Below are positions 1-12,420 of a stretch of 64,000 bases of DNA, piece by piece (positions within the stretch are counted from its first letter, which is position 1; each line of letters opens with the position of its first letter). Source of the stretch: Allantophomopsis cytisporea (taxonomy: Eukaryota > Ascomycota > Leotiomycetes > Phacidiales > Phacidiaceae). A program made the position numbers and the translations under genes. The DNA is taken from contig CP103035.1 of the NCBI GenBank assembly GCA_024752435.1, positions 868,001 to 932,000 on the forward strand. Reading direction: 5' to 3'. The notes under the pieces are model-generated. The model had not been told where the DNA came from. It did no database searches and saw only the letters and a list, made by a program, of their open reading frames with translations.

Positions 1-1488
1 AGTGCGAGAATGTTTGCTGATTGTTAGATGCTTGGGTTTTGATTAGAGATGTTGTATCCGTTGTGTACAAGTGGGTATCCTAAGCTAATGTGTACTCGGT
101 ATGATGTCTCATGAGTCGATGGAGAGAAAGAGAGGAGGAGAGGCATTGTAGTGAGGATGAGGACGAGGATGAGGGGTGGATGTTGTGCACCACGTACTCT
201 CGGTACTCTACTTACCTTAAGTTTTCATACATCTGATGATCTGTACGTTGAACGACTGTACATACATACCCCATACGTATTCGAAGATCCTTCGCTCGCG
301 CAGCCGAAAGTCGTTATACATATAACATTTCAATTATAAATCGCATAATCACATTGTATTTAGTACAGCGGATGACATCCTTACATTCGGTTTACGGTGT
401 ATGTTTACCGTACATACCTTGTGTACATACTCTGTACTCCGTACGTACGTACACGTACATCCACCCGCTCAGTACTCTGTTACAATGTTGACTCAGAGGA
501 TGCAGAAAGGATGCTCACAGGATGAGGATGAGATCAAGATGCAACAACAACAGCAATATGTTGTTTCGTTCGATTCGAGGATTGCATTCGAACAGATTGA
601 TTTTTCAATTTTTCAATCAATCCATTCAATTTGTCCGTCCATCCCATCTCCACCCTTTAAATCTCCACCCATAATCGCTGCTTGGTGTCTCGATTCTTGC
701 TCATGCTTATCCAAATGGGGCCGGACCCACCAAGATGTGGTGATCCTATTGTGTAGGCGATTCCCCCAACTGAGTACATACGGCGTACAGGCCTATTCGA
801 TTCCGAGGGCTTCGTGAAGAGACTGTTCTGCGTAGGTCAAGGATAAGACAAACGACTCGATGTGATTCTTTGCCGCCTTACCGCACCATCTTCATCTGAA
901 TTGCTATGTTGATTGCGCACGCCTGTTCGTTTCCGTGCCTTTCCTTGCCCTACGTTTATTGCAATCTATACGATACGGAGCAGATACTTATTATACTTAC
1001 CCTCTGTAAATCGTTCTGTGTTGGACAAGTGTTTTACTTGCAGCCACCAGACGTTGTGTAGCGTAGTGTAGCGGCGGCAGTAAGTGGCACCGTCAGGAAT
1101 TCGAAGCATGTCAGTAACGACTAAGTGCCAGATTTGGCGTCATACCTCCATGCTACCTCATTACCGCCCCAAAGATTAGCAAGAGACCTAGAGTTAAAGG
1201 TGGTAGTGATGTACACGCACCAATATGAATGGCATATTACTCTTCTCCCCCCAAGTCCATTTCAAGTCAAATGATGAAATTGCTTGTATTTCCCTTATCC
1301 GCAAGTCTGATTGTTCCTTTCTTCCCCGTCCTATTGTTCACTTTTGTCTCATACCTCCATATCTGATTTCCTTGCTATCTACAAACCTCACTGTCGTTCA
1401 CTTTTCCCTTGTCCATTCGCCGTTCGACGAGCTACGTGCTCGTGACCTTTTCAACTTTCGACAGTTTTGCTTCGGTACTTATAGAGAA

Positions 1489-1529
<41 letters not shown>

Positions 1530-1563
1530 GAACCGAAGTACTTTAAAAGGAGGAGAAAAAGAG
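1..1563. other. Upstream region without a recognised gene
   Basis: I see no convincing gene here. The open frames are short, low in complexity and lack family resemblance. The stretch has several TACGTAC-rich patches and ends in the presumed 5' leader of the glycosyltransferase gene, which holds a GAAA microsatellite. An open frame runs from 1225 into that gene, but its first 113 codons look like translated leader (they include the microsatellite as KKERKKE-type residues), so I do not count them as coding. Confidence 0.6.
1491..1529. repeat. (GAAA)n microsatellite in the 5' leader
   Basis: About ten GAAA units lie 35-75 bp before the chosen ATG at 1564. Purine-rich tracts like this are common in fungal 5' leaders. 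Confidence 0.9.
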
Positions 1564-3048
1564 ATGCTTTTCAACACCAAGTGGTCTAGATATGCGGTTG
1601 CGGTAGCCTCAATCCTCATTCTAGCTGCGCTTTTCACTTCACGAAACAATGGCTACGCAGGCCCGGGTCTCTCAATCTCCGTCACTGCTAAACAGCGTTG
1701 CGGCGCCGATCAGGACTTCATAAATGAATTGCGCAAAAAACACAACATCTCCAGCGACTTCGAATATGCATCACGACATATCAGCTTCGAGACCTCAGCC
1801 GTTGAGAGAGAATCCATCACGGAGATCAATCGGGACCTGTTCCCAGGCCAGTTCCAGCTTGTCAATTCTACGCATCCCAGATTGCTGCCCGAGTGCTCCA
1901 GCCATGTGCGTGTCCCAGTGACGCTGTCGCCCAAACCAGGCGCCGTTGACGCTTCATCCATGCTCTTTGCCGTCTCAACTATATATTCCCGCTTCATCGA
2001 CAAGGATTTGAATGTAGTCGAGGACTGGGCCCAATGGCTGACAGACGGAAACGGGACTTCGAATGGAGCTGGACTCATTCTCACCCTGTACAATGCGACA
2101 GCCGACGAGATAGAGAATGCCGAAGGCAAGCTGAAGGGGTTTGGAATCGACGGAACAGTCATGAGCCAGGACATGACCCAGATGGCTGATCGATACTTCA
2201 ACCTTGTCTCCATACTCTACAACCACCCCTCTCGCGAGCACCGCTCCTTCTTCACCATCATCGACGACGACACTTTCTTCCCCTCCATGCACGCGCTCGT
2301 CAAGACACTGGGCCACTACAATCCCTCAAAGCCCTACTACTTCGGCGCCATGTCCGAGCGCACCGACTGGGTAGAAGACCGCGACCGAGCCATGGCATAC
2401 GGCGGGGCCTCGGTGACCTTCACGGCGCCGCTGGCGGAAAAGCTTACGCGCCTGACACCGCAATGCCTCTCGGAGTTCCGCGACTGGGACGAGGGCGACA
2501 CCAAGCTGTACCAGTGCATCCACACTCACACCAACGTCGCCCTCACCTACCTGCGCGACCTCCACCAACTCGACACCTACGGCGACGCCTCCGGCTTCTA
2601 CGAGGCCGGTCTGCAGCCCCTGTCCATCCACCACTACAAGTCCTGGCACCACATCCTGCCCTCGCTCTCTCACGCCGTCGCGCACGCCTGCGGCCTCGAC
2701 TGTGTCTTCCAGCGCTTCCAGTTCAAGGATAACTACATCGTTTCTAACGGCTACTCCGTCGTGCAGTACCCGCAAGGCATCAATTTCGATCCGGATTCCG
2801 TCGAGGATACGTTCGGTGAGCATCGCGGCCTGACGTATACGCTTGGTCCGCTGAGGCAGAGCTTGAGCAAAACGGGGTTGAAGAAGTCGTGGGAACTTAT
2901 TGGTGCGAAGAGGGAGGGTGATGGGATTGTGCGTCAAGTGTATTGGAAGCGGAAGGATGATGACAGGTGGGTTAAGGAAGGGGAGGAGTTACCTAAGTAT
3001 GACTCGCTTGTGGAGCTGGTTTGGGCGCCGAGTGGGAGAATTGCTTGA
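1564..3048 (+). CDS. GT31/DUF604-type fungal glycosyltransferase, type II membrane protein
   Basis: The single-exon model gives 494 aa. The start at 1564 is chosen because a signal-anchor follows at once (about residues 9-28, rich in A, V, I and L), as expected for a Golgi type II glycosyltransferase. Residues 232-238 read IIDDDTF, the DDD metal-binding motif of Fringe-like GT31 enzymes, and about 20 residues later comes a Tyr/Phe-rich stretch ending in FGAMSE. A following GGAS element and a WDEGD element (about residue 310) also match fungal DUF604 proteins. By family it should transfer a sugar from a nucleotide sugar in the secretory pathway, but donor and acceptor cannot be read from sequence. 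The open frame extends upstream to 1225 only through simple sequence. The gene is convergent with the next one. The family call is from memory of motifs. Confidence 0.82.
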   Translation: MLFNTKWSRYAVAVASILILAALFTSRNNGYAGPGLSISVTAKQRCGADQDFINELRKKHNISSDFEYASRHISFETSAVERESITEINRDLFPGQFQLVNSTHPRLLPECSSHVRVPVTLSPKPGAVDASSMLFAVSTIYSRFIDKDLNVVEDWAQWLTDGNGTSNGAGLILTLYNATADEIENAEGKLKGFGIDGTVMSQDMTQMADRYFNLVSILYNHPSREHRSFFTIIDDDTFFPSMHALVKTLGHYNPSKPYYFGAMSERTDWVEDRDRAMAYGGASVTFTAPLAEKLTRLTPQCLSEFRDWDEGDTKLYQCIHTHTNVALTYLRDLHQLDTYGDASGFYEAGLQPLSIHHYKSWHHILPSLSHAVAHACGLDCVFQRFQFKDNYIVSNGYSVVQYPQGINFDPDSVEDTFGEHRGLTYTLGPLRQSLSKTGLKKSWELIGAKREGDGIVRQVYWKRKDDDRWVKEGEELPKYDSLVELVWAPSGRIA

Positions 3049-3416
3049 GCTTGAGCTGAATCTAGAGTTGGGGTTGAGGCGGAAAATGAGCGAGTGAGTG
3101 ATGTATTGATGATTTGCATGGAGTTTGGAGCGGTGGCGTTTAAAGGAAAGAAGCATTTTCACAGGGTTTCATGACAAGGAGCAGGATAATTTTTTTTGTA
3201 TGCATTTTTCAAGTGTGGTCTTGACACCAATGTTGATTGCTGTGCTCTATGCCTGAAGAAGGCGAGCTAGAAGATAGAAGATATACCATAGACCACATAC
3301 AAAGAGCCCACCAGGGACATATTTTTTTGTTCTTCACAATTCAATAAACCACCCGCCATCCTTCGTGACGCATTTCATGAAATCATGTACATGCTCCCCC
3401 CTATCCAAATTGCACC
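3049..3416. other. Convergent 3' intergenic region
   Basis: These 368 bp separate two converging genes and presumably hold both 3' UTRs. No gene, repeat or RNA is visible. A T-run at about 3190-3197 and an AATAAA-like element at about 3342 (aataaac) are the only possible 3'-end signals. Confidence 0.5.
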
Positions 3417-5972
3417 TTAAGCAATCGTCCAAACAGGCGCCTTGAAAAGCACGCTCCGGCCTCTCACCTCGACACCTACAAACGCTGCATACCGTACCCT
3501 CTTCTCGCCCTCACCTCTCCCCAGAATCTCCTTCACCACCCCGGCGGGAATGGGTTTCTCCTCACTGATACTAAGCTTCTTTGTGCCCATCAGTCCCGAA
3601 AACACGCCACTACGCGTCTTCTCCTTACGGGCCTCTTTCGCGCTCATAGTACTAATATTCGAGTCTGTGCGTTCAGGCACGCTCTGCGCAGACCCCTCGA
3701 TGATGTGAGTATCCGGAGGCGGTGCCACACCTGGATTTTCAAGTGGTGGCAGCGGCGGCTCGATCTTGTGATTGGACGTTATTGGGTCGCTTGGCATGGG
3801 GTAGGTGACCAGGATGTCGCGGGACTCGAGGGGCAGGTTGATAGCTATGGAGATGGCGAGCTCAACGATCATCGTTGCAGAGCTTTCGACTGTGCTGTCA
3901 GGTTCCGTCAGGAACTGGAGTAGTGAGGCTGTCAGACGGGTTGCGCAGATCTGTGTGAATTGCGCGACGTGCTCGCGCGATTCGGGGGATGAGAGGTGGT
4001 TGGACAGGCCTTCCAGCGTTGTCAGTCGCCATTGAATTATCTTGCTGGTGTGCGTTTCCTCTTCTTCCTTGCTGCAGTTCGCGGGGATGTTCTTGCGCAG
4101 CGAATCTTCAATGTTCTTTAGCGAGCTGCTGAGCTCAGGTTCCAAGCCTGGGTGAAAGCAGGCGTGGAAGATCTCGCTGGCTAGGAAATGCGTGATGTGC
4201 GCTCTTCCAACAGCGGTCATCTCTTTGGTGCCTACTTTTGCAGCATCCTGATTGACGAAGGGGATGAGCAAGGGAGGTATGCTGCGCCAGTTTTTGCGGA
4301 TACTGAATGCAAGTTCTTTTATTGCACCATCGAGACGGTTGAAGCGCGAGGTATATTCGTTGTCATCAAGAGATGTTCGTGAGACGGAAAGACGTTGGTT
4401 TGCGATCGTGTTTTGAAGGACTTCAACTTGTGCCGTCTTCTCAAAATAAAGACTCTTGACTTTCTTGTATTTTTGCGCTAGATGTGTCAGTTATGATCTT
4501 AGACACAAAATCTAGATAGGCGGATTCTGCTTACAAAGTTCTTTGTACTGTTCCGATAAATCACGTTCGGCTGGCGCAGGAGGTGGTGTATCTCTTCCTT
4601 GCTCTGCTCCTTTTGATAACTGCTGTTGGTGAAGAGGTCCCCGCGTTGTAGAACTTGAAGCTTGTGAAGATGCTGTTGAGGGTGGTGGTTGGCCTATTGA
4701 TGATGTGGAAGTTCCAGGATGTTTCTGTATAAATTGAGGCGGAGGCTCTCGAGTTTCTCCTTGTTGCTCCATCTTATTCTCTGCTAGCCGTCGGGGCTGC
4801 GTCGGGTTTGGATAAGGCATTACGCCTGCACTTGTTGATCCTTGATAGGACGGTCCTCGTGACGACACCCCAGGACGCTGGGGCTCAGGTCTCTGGATCT
4901 CAGGTCGTTGCATTGTTTCAAGGTCACCGTTCTTGGTTTGTGGGGGCTGTGTCGCCTGTGTTTTGATTGGCTGAGGGTATTGAGAATCAGTGGTTACTGC
5001 TAAACCCGGACGAGGATGTATTCCATGCAACTGTGGCAGTTCTGCTATGTCTCTCGTTCTTCTCAATTCCCCTTCAGGCAAATTGTTTTGTACCTGGAAT
5101 TGGGGTTGTTGCTGCGGGAGTCGTAGGTCCTCACTGAAAGCTGTTCCGCGCTCAGCTGCAGCTTGCTGTCCTTGAAGAATGGGTTGTTGCTGCAGTTGCG
5201 GTTGCTGTTGCTGTTGCTGTTGCTGCTGTTGTATAGCTGGTTGCTCTTGTACCATTGGATGCTGGACTGAATCTCGGTTGTATGAATCTGATCCTTCTCT
5301 TATCAAATATGGATCGAATTCACTATCGTCTGCACGAACTCGAACAGGAGATGAATGGGTTGAAGCTTGACCGGGCCGCCAATGTATTGGCGACTCTTCG
5401 TCCACTTCGAATGTGGTTTCAAAAGACGGTTTCTGATGTAAAGATCGCCGTGAATCCCTCGAGTCTTTATTGGTTCTCTTCGATATTCTTCGTCCGATTC
5501 CGCTGATACCGCCGTGAGATCCGGATTGCTGGTCTCCGTGGGCGCTTTTAACTTCCTTGACTTTGGATGATATACGATCAAAAATGGTGGATTTCTTCTT
5601 TATTGGCGACGTGTGATTCTTGTCCGATTCAATTGCTTCAAAGAGATCTTGCTGGCTGCTAATGTCTACTACTTCCCCAGGGACACTGGTTCGTCCGTCA
5701 TCAATATAAGTCGGTGAAGCGGGGAAGCGGCTCGACGTTGCGTGAGGCGGCAGATCTGCGGATGTGGTGGACAGTCTGTTATTATAAGCTTGGGGTGAAT
5801 AGCTGTTCGAGCGAGCGTGAGCTTCTTGAGGAAAGGTGTTGTTAATGGGTGTGCTTTGGGGAGATGAGTTCGGCGAGGCTGAGTCTTCGAAGCGGGCTTC
5901 CGCTGCTATCGAGTCATCCAAATACTGTGACGATCGACTGGCGTTCTTGTTGGTATGGAATCCGCGAGGCAT
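3417..5972 (-). CDS. Conserved filamentous-fungal protein of unknown function with polyQ, two exons
   Basis: Exons are 5972-4535 and 4477-3417. The 57-nt intron (donor GTAAGC, acceptor TCTAG) restores the frame through KELSQKYKKVKSLYF, giving 832 aa. The N-terminal ~480 residues are low in complexity (S, P, Q, T) with a glutamine run (codons at about 5199-5231) and a basic stretch. The C-terminal third is ordered: a short coiled coil (about 490-530), then a helical domain with the marks RTSLDDNEY, AIKELAFSIRKNWRS and GTKEMTAVGRA. I recognise this C-terminal block as widespread in Pezizomycotina; some annotations label such proteins Mei5-like or SAM-methyltransferase-like, but I see no methyltransferase motif and would not assign a function. 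The frame is open up to 6008, but there the first codon is TTG; the first ATG is at 5972. A further upstream exon is possible. Confidence 0.75.
5199..5231. repeat. Polyglutamine-coding CAG/CAA repeat
   Basis: Alternating CAA/CAG codons on the minus strand encode a run of glutamines, flanked by more Q-rich sequence, inside the first exon of the gene at 3417-5972. Confidence 0.9.
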
Positions 5973-7511
5973 GAGGAAGCTCGGAGTGAAACCGTCCTCG
6001 AATGGCAAAGGATGATAAAAGCTTGTGTGGGGCTGGGCGTCTATACCTGGGATAATTTGCTAAGACCGTCAATGCAGGTAATCAGGGCAAGGCTATCTTG
6101 GGGTTGCCAGTCTCTTCAGATGTATGTATGTATGTATCTTGACTGCGGCGAGTTTGGGGGGACACCGTAAGGTCGATATAGATAGATAGGAATTGGGTAG
6201 GGTAAGGTCTTAACACAGAGGCGTGAGAGGGATATGAATGGTTGCTTTTGTGTTCCAGTCGAAAGAGAGAGCAGTCGACAGATCATTTAATGGGGAATAA
6301 ATTTCCTGACTATGGAAGATGTTTCTGTCATGGCTGCAAGGATTAACAGTGGCGGAGCTATGTATGTCTGTGAAGTGATGAATTGTTTGACGAGACATCC
6401 TTTGAAAGACGAACGACTTTCACGACTTATTCACTCAATCACTCGCACCCACTTGTTAAGCATGACGGGGCCTGGCTTGGCTTTTTGACTTTACAACTTT
6501 CCTTTGTTGCGTACAATAGATACGTAGTAAAAGGAATAGTAGTAGTAGTAGTAGTAGATAAGTAATGATGAGAGGCATGCAATACAAACAATATAATAGT
6601 TTATTAATGATTTCAGCAATACGAAAATAGAATATGAATTATGGTGGTATGCATAATAGTATGGTTTGACAGACACACAGAGTAAGTACATACTGTATGG
6701 CTGTATGGCTTTATGGGCTGGGCTGTATGGTGGTATCGTAGGATCTCGGGGGAAAAAGACCTCCACGACCATCACGATGACCCATCTACCGTACCTTTCC
6801 TTACCACCTCATCACCTCACTCCCACTCACCTCCACATCCACATCCACACCCCCTCCTCCCCTCCTCCTCCTCCTCCTCCTCCACCTTTGGGCTCCCTAG
6901 TCGTTCTTGTATGTATGTATGTATGTACGTATGTACCTAATATATCGTAGGTATGGAGACTCCACCAATGCATTGCTCCACCAGTTACACCACTATGGGG
7001 TTAGTCTTTAGGTCGTTAGGTCTCACTGTCAGAATTGTCTCAGAAAAACATCAGAAGCCCCAGAGAGGACCAGAGTGATGCAGGTGCAGCATGAATTTCA
7101 GAGCATCAGAGCACCAGGGCATCTGAGCATCTGAGCATCTGAGCATCTGAGCGAGCAGCCCAAAGTATGCCAAGTACTTACATACATATGTATGTAAGCT
7201 GAGAATAACGCCGATCTATTTACCTTAATGGAAACGCCATCATTTGCTGGCATCATCATTCATTCTTTCAAGTGATGTAGCACTGGTGGCACTGGTAGCA
7301 CCAGGATTATATTTAAATTCCAGTAAATGCATTGTACTGCACCACTGCGTAGCGTGCCTTCTCACATGATCTCGCGTTAATTGAATCTAATCTGACATTT
7401 ATTCCCCCGTCCGCTACACGTCAACCGTGACGCGACTATGATCTCTGATGGCAGATTCGCTGCTCAATAACACGCAATCACTCCCATCACGGATATCCTT
7501 CACAAAACGTG
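5973..7511. other. Divergent promoter region with many microsatellites
   Basis: This 1.5-kb region lies between two genes transcribed away from each other. I see no gene. It contains (AGT)n at 6537-6557, (CTC)n at 6851-6883, (TATG)n at 6909-6935 and an 8-bp tandem repeat (GAGCATCT) at 7124-7153. The short open frames here are translations of these repeats. Confidence 0.7.
7124..7153. repeat. 8-bp tandem repeat GAGCATCT
   Basis: Nearly four perfect units, with degenerate units upstream from about 7101, about 360 bp before the RDH54 start codon. Confidence 0.85.
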
Positions 7512-10422
7512 ATGTTCAAGCCATTCAAACAGCCGGCATTCATATCGCCAGTAATCAAGCCATCTCCCAATCCATCTGACAAGTCAATAGAAGTGATTAG
7601 GGATTCTGATGATGACGAACCATCAACCAAATCGTTGCCACCAAAACGCAGACGCTTGGTTCATGTTGCGGAAGACGATCAACCGCTCCCAAAGAGGCTA
7701 CAAATTTCCGCTGCAGTCAGTGCTCCCAGAAAGCCATTATTGATCGTGAAGAATCCTGTTACGCCTTCTCGAACGGGCACAGACAACTCAGAAGAGTCTA
7801 CGGGTGAGGGTTATTATCTAGTATTATGGTAAGCTTTCCAGGTTTAATGCCTAAATTCAAATGATGGCTGAACATCACTTTAGGCGTAAATTTACCATGA
7901 AGAAGCATAAGACGTGGGATGGTGACGGTGTCCTGGCGCTTCGGAATGGATATGCGCATCTCCAAGACATATCTGGGCGAGATATGGGCAGGACAGCCCA
8001 TAAGGATCCGTTACTACCTGGCGACATGCTGAGTCTTGGCGGAAAAGAGGTTGAAATTGATGCAGTTATTAGCAAACAAGATTTCCTGTCTGGTAAACCG
8101 TTTCTCAATTCGACAAAACCAGCTCTCCCCATTCCGATACCAACAATCTCAGCTGAGAAATTTAAGGTTCAGGAGGTAGCTCGTAGAGAGCCTAAACCTG
8201 CGGTTTCAACAGGAATCAAGAAGTTCTATGCTCCTGCTCCAATGAACGTTGCTGCCAACGCCTCGTTCAAAAACCCCATGCTGGAGAAGACTGCTGTACC
8301 GAAAAGCGTGGCCGGTCAACCTACTCCACGACACGATCCAAATGCTGAGGGTGCACTTGTTATGAGACGACCAACTTCCTGTCCGAAAGGAAAGCAGATT
8401 GTTGATGTCGTTGTTGACCCATTTCTGGGCCAATGGCTTCGTGCCCACCAACGTGAGGGTATAAAATTCATGTACGAGTGTGTAATGGAAATGAGAGATT
8501 TTGTTGGGCAAGGAGCCATTTTGGCTGATGAGATGGGTCTGGGGAAGACACTACAGACCATTGCGTTGTTATGGACTCTCCTCAAACAGAATCCGATTGC
8601 AGATTCACAGCCGTGTATCAAGAAGGCATTGATTGTCTGTCCTGTTACCCTCATTACAAATTGGAAGAAGGAGTTCAAGAAATGGTTGGGCAACGAGAGA
8701 CTCGGAGTATTTATCGCAGATGGACAAAACATTCGTTTAAAGGACTTCACCCACGGACGGAGCTATAGCGTGATGATTATAGGTTATGAAAGACTGAGAT
8801 CGGTTCAGGATGAGCTCAAGAAAGGTGCTGGGATTGATATTGTCATTGCCGACGAGGGGCATCGCCTCAAAACTGCGAAGAATAAGTCTGCTGAGGCTAT
8901 AAAGAATTTGGATACTTCAAGAAGAATCATTCTATCTGGTACACCCATCCAGAACGACTTGTCGGAATTCTTTACCATGGTCGACTTTGTCAATCCAGGG
9001 GTTCTTGGTAGCTATAACAGCTTCAAAAAGAATTTTGAACAGCCTATCGTTTTGAGCAGACAGCCGGGAGCGTCAAGCAGAGCCATTGAATTGGGTACGA
9101 GCAGGAGTGAAGAACTGTCAGAGTTAACCAAACAATTCATCCTTCGACGTACGTCTGAGATCCTGGCAGATTACTTGCCACCAAAGACAGAGTATGTGCT
9201 TTTCTGTTCCCCAACCAAAGCTCAAGCAGACGCATATCAGCATGTTCTTGATTCGCCCATCTTTGGGAAAGTACTTGGAAGCCCGGATGCTTCTCTACAA
9301 CTTATTACGATTCTCAAGAAAGTCTGTAACACTCCAGCATTACTGGCCCAGAAGGATAGAAAGGACCAATCAAGCAATTCCAATGTGTCGTCTCTTCTGG
9401 ACAACATTCCAGCCTCCATATCCCACATGAACTTTGTTGTTTCTAGTGGAAAATTTCGTGTGCTCGATGGATTGCTGAAACACCTCTCGAAAACGACGGA
9501 AGAGAAGATCGTTCTTGTATCAAACTATACCTCAACGCTCGACTTACTGCAACAGCACTTAGCTTCATTGTCGTTACCATTCTTACGCCTTGATGGAAGC
9601 ACACCTTCAGCAAAACGGCAAGATCTAGTAGACACATTCAATCGTACCAAGGCCTCCAAGTACTTTGCATTCCTGCTCTCCGCTAAATCAGGTGGTGCTG
9701 GCATAAATCTTATCGGCGCTTCACGCCTGGTGCTCTTCGATGTAGACTGGAACCCAGCAACCGACCTCCAAGCCATGGCGCGAATTCATCGAGACGGTCA
9801 GAAACGACCCGTGAAGATCTACAGGATGTTGATGGCTGGTGGCATGGACGAGAAGATCTACCAAAGGCAAATAACAAAGCTTGGATTGGCAGATAGCGTG
9901 GTAGATGGGAAGAAGAACGAAGCTTCCTTCACCCCTGAAGAGCTGAGAGATCTTTTCAGGCTGAACGTTGGCACAACCTGTCAAACTCACGATCTGTTGG
10001 GATGCGAGTGTAACGGCCTCGGAAAGGAAGTAGCCTTACCGCCAACGGAGCCTGCATCCCCTATTGCGATCATGGATACCGACGAAGAGGATGAAGATGA
10101 TGAGCTCGCTTTGCCGAAGAACCCGGGACTTATCCTCGCTTCGCAAGTCAACATGGCAGAACAGGAAAGGCAAATTCGTGAGGAATCGAAGCGGAAGAGG
10201 AAGGATTTGAATAAGGGGAAGATGCAGGCTCTCATGCAGTATGCCCATATTGACGCTGCACTCTTCAAAGCGGGTAATCTCGACGATCCCGCTGGTTCGG
10301 AGGAGATTGAGGATGCGAGGAGGGCGTTTGATGATGACGAGGTTTTATTGCGTGTCTTGAAGGAGGAGAATTGTAAGGTTTCGTATGTTTTTGCTAAGAA
10401 GACTGGGCTTGTTTCGAAGTAG
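7512..10422 (+). CDS. RDH54: Rdh54/Rad54B-type SNF2 DNA-dependent ATPase
   Basis: Exons are 7512-7828 and 7884-10422. The 55-nt intron (GTAAGC...TTTAG) joins YYLVLW to RKFTMKKHKTWDGDG, the characteristic Rdh54/RAD54B N-terminal element. The product is 951 aa. SNF2 motifs in order: Walker A DEMGLGKT (about residue 321), DEGH (about 429), SGTPIQND, RRTSEILADYLPPK, and the C-terminal helicase lobe with DGSTP, KSGGAGINLIG and IHRDGQKR. By family it translocates on double-stranded DNA, remodels Rad51/Dmc1 filaments and acts in recombinational repair in the nucleus. The start follows the preceding GTG by one codon; ATG at 7512 is the first ATG. An acidic DEEDEDDE patch lies after the helicase. RDH54 rather than RAD54 is chosen because of the KKHKTWDGDG element. 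Confidence 0.93.
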
Positions 10423-11887
10423 GTTTGCATGGCTGGGCATAGCATGGTTTAGTATGGAGTGATCAGAAAGACTTTGGATCATTTGGCATCCTCATTGGCA
10501 TTGGCGGCGTTCAGATCATAGATAGATAGATGGGCATATCGTGGGCATATCGATGCTTGGTAGACAGGTCAGGGTTTTCATCATGTGCTAAATGTGACAT
10601 TCCAGATCGTCAAACATTCATTTTTACGCTCTCATTGTCAGATTGTGAGTCCTAGGGAAATCGTTATACTTAGCTCATGCCTCCAGGGAGTTTCGGAAAT
10701 CCTTCAATATGACCTACCTACTCATGCCGCATGTATAAAAGGACGTCTCTCTGTCCTTGCAGACTTAACAAGAAATAGGCCAAGTATGGGACATTTTCTA
10801 CTTGGGTGGCCCTCTCTACAGCGCAGAATTTGGTGGATGCTTTGTGAGTCTTCGTCGACATCTTTATGCTCGTCAACATTTATGGGCTTGTTGCCGTCCC
10901 CGAAGTCGTCAGCGGATATGGGTTCGTTGCCGTCTTATGTTCTTATTAGAGTCTTGCGGGTTTGTCATCGTCTACATGCTCATCAACGTCTTACAAGCTT
11001 GTTATCACCCAAGCGCTCATCGACAAATACATAACCAATTGTTCGTTCTTCTAGTCGCTTCTCATCTATGAATATAATGATCTGTTCTGGCATCTCGTAG
11101 GTTAATCGAATCAAGCAAACATCATACTTGTCTCGGGTACCATTGGCTAAGAGCAAAGTGCTCTTAACACTGGGTTATGTGCGCATTCTGCAACTTCGTT
11201 AATCTTGAGTTCGTTATCGAATATATTGTCATCATTGAGGCAAATTCGACATCCTACGTTGCTTATGACCACAGGGACTTTCGTAGATATCAGATGAAAT
11301 ATATGATTAACGTTTAGAAGAGTTCTAGCTTGGTAATGTTCTTTAAACCTTGGTCTAATACTATTTAGACGTTACCGCACCGGTGTCTCTTAGAATGTAA
11401 ATTTAGCGGGCTCTCTCCCGTTGTCGTAAAACGCCATATTGCGACAGGAGGAGGCGTTACGACATTGTTGTTTTTAGTAATCTAAGTACTTTGTAATCCC
11501 CATTTGTATCTGTACCTGAATGCCTGATCGGTGATGGCATATCATAATCTCTTTACACCGAAACATTCCCGTTATGTCCGCTTATGGTCATCAGAGTACC
11601 TAGATCCTTACACCGGCACAAGCCTCAAATATACATACATACGTAGTACTTCTGATGAATATCAGCCGAGGTATAATCTACTTCCATCTCAAACAATGAA
11701 CCCCGATGACTTCTTAGTAATCTGTGCAGTAGCTTAAGCACAGTCCACAGCCATGAAAGTATATATACTACCTATTGACTCTTTATCAAGTAACAATTGA
11801 TTGCAAACTGCCGATTTTTAACTTATTTGTCCTTCTTCATCTTTGATTTCACCAGTTCACTCCCAAATATTTATTTTCAAAGCCATA
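10423..11887. other. Intergenic region, AT-rich, no recognised gene
   Basis: About 1.5 kb downstream of RDH54. Open frames here (the longest about 150 codons at 10585) lack any recognisable motif. The last few hundred bases are AT-rich and end in a plausible promoter for the small ABM gene. I see no mobile-element ends. Confidence 0.55.
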
Positions 11888-12420
11888 ATGTCTTCCGAAC
11901 AAATTGATGTCGTCGTTATCCTTGTGCCAGCCGCTGATAAGGTTGACAGAGTAAGCAATGTCTATTTACTTTTGAGTCCGGTCTATAAAAGAAGCTGTGT
12001 GAGATCCATTGAAGGGGAGCTTGGCAATCATTGTCTTCGAATGAAAAGATACTTGTTTCTAGGAATTGAAGCTTACATGAGAACAGGTGGTTAGCCTCCT
12101 TACCGATGTTATCAACTATGTTGAGAAGAATGAGCCACGCACATTGAGATACCAATTGATCCGCTCAAAGAACAGCCAGAGTGGTCTGGAAGAGTTAATC
12201 ATGGTTGAAACGTAAGAGTCTCCCATCGTGCCATCAAACCCTGAAACTTCTTCTGACTTCCTGCAGCTATGCCGACAAAGCAGCCCAGGACCTTCACAGA
12301 ACATCAGAGCCTTACAAGAAGTTGTTCGCCTCTGTCCAGGCCGAGTCCTTGACACATCCAGATTTCCCAGTCCAGTTGAAGATCGGAAAGGCTACTACTG
12401 GCTTTGGTCACAGGTTGTAG
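11888..12420 (+). CDS. Small ABM-domain (antibiotic biosynthesis monooxygenase-like) protein
   Basis: Three exons: 11888-11950, 12087-12211 and 12267-12420, giving 113 aa. The introns have GTAAGC and GTAAGA donors and CAG acceptors. The protein reads as one ABM dimeric alpha/beta-barrel unit: a first strand (VVVILVPA), a helix rich in E and N, a strand RYQLIR, then METYADKAAQDLHRTSEPYKK, which is the typical 'E-x-Y-x-D-x-x-A-x-x-x-H' helix of ABM proteins. Such proteins range from quinone-forming monooxygenases to small proteins with no known reaction. No cofactor site can be inferred. Its neighbour on the same strand, about 300 bp downstream, is a methyltransferase, a pairing that also occurs in secondary-metabolite loci, but no backbone synthase is present here. 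Confidence 0.78.

Noticed and set aside
401..817. 138-codon open frame near the window start
   Set aside because: No recognisable domain, a low-complexity start and no splice continuity with neighbours.
1225..1563. 113-codon N-terminal extension of the glycosyltransferase
   Set aside because: It includes the GAAA microsatellite, and would place the signal-anchor far from the N-terminus. The start at 1564 fits a type II Golgi enzyme.
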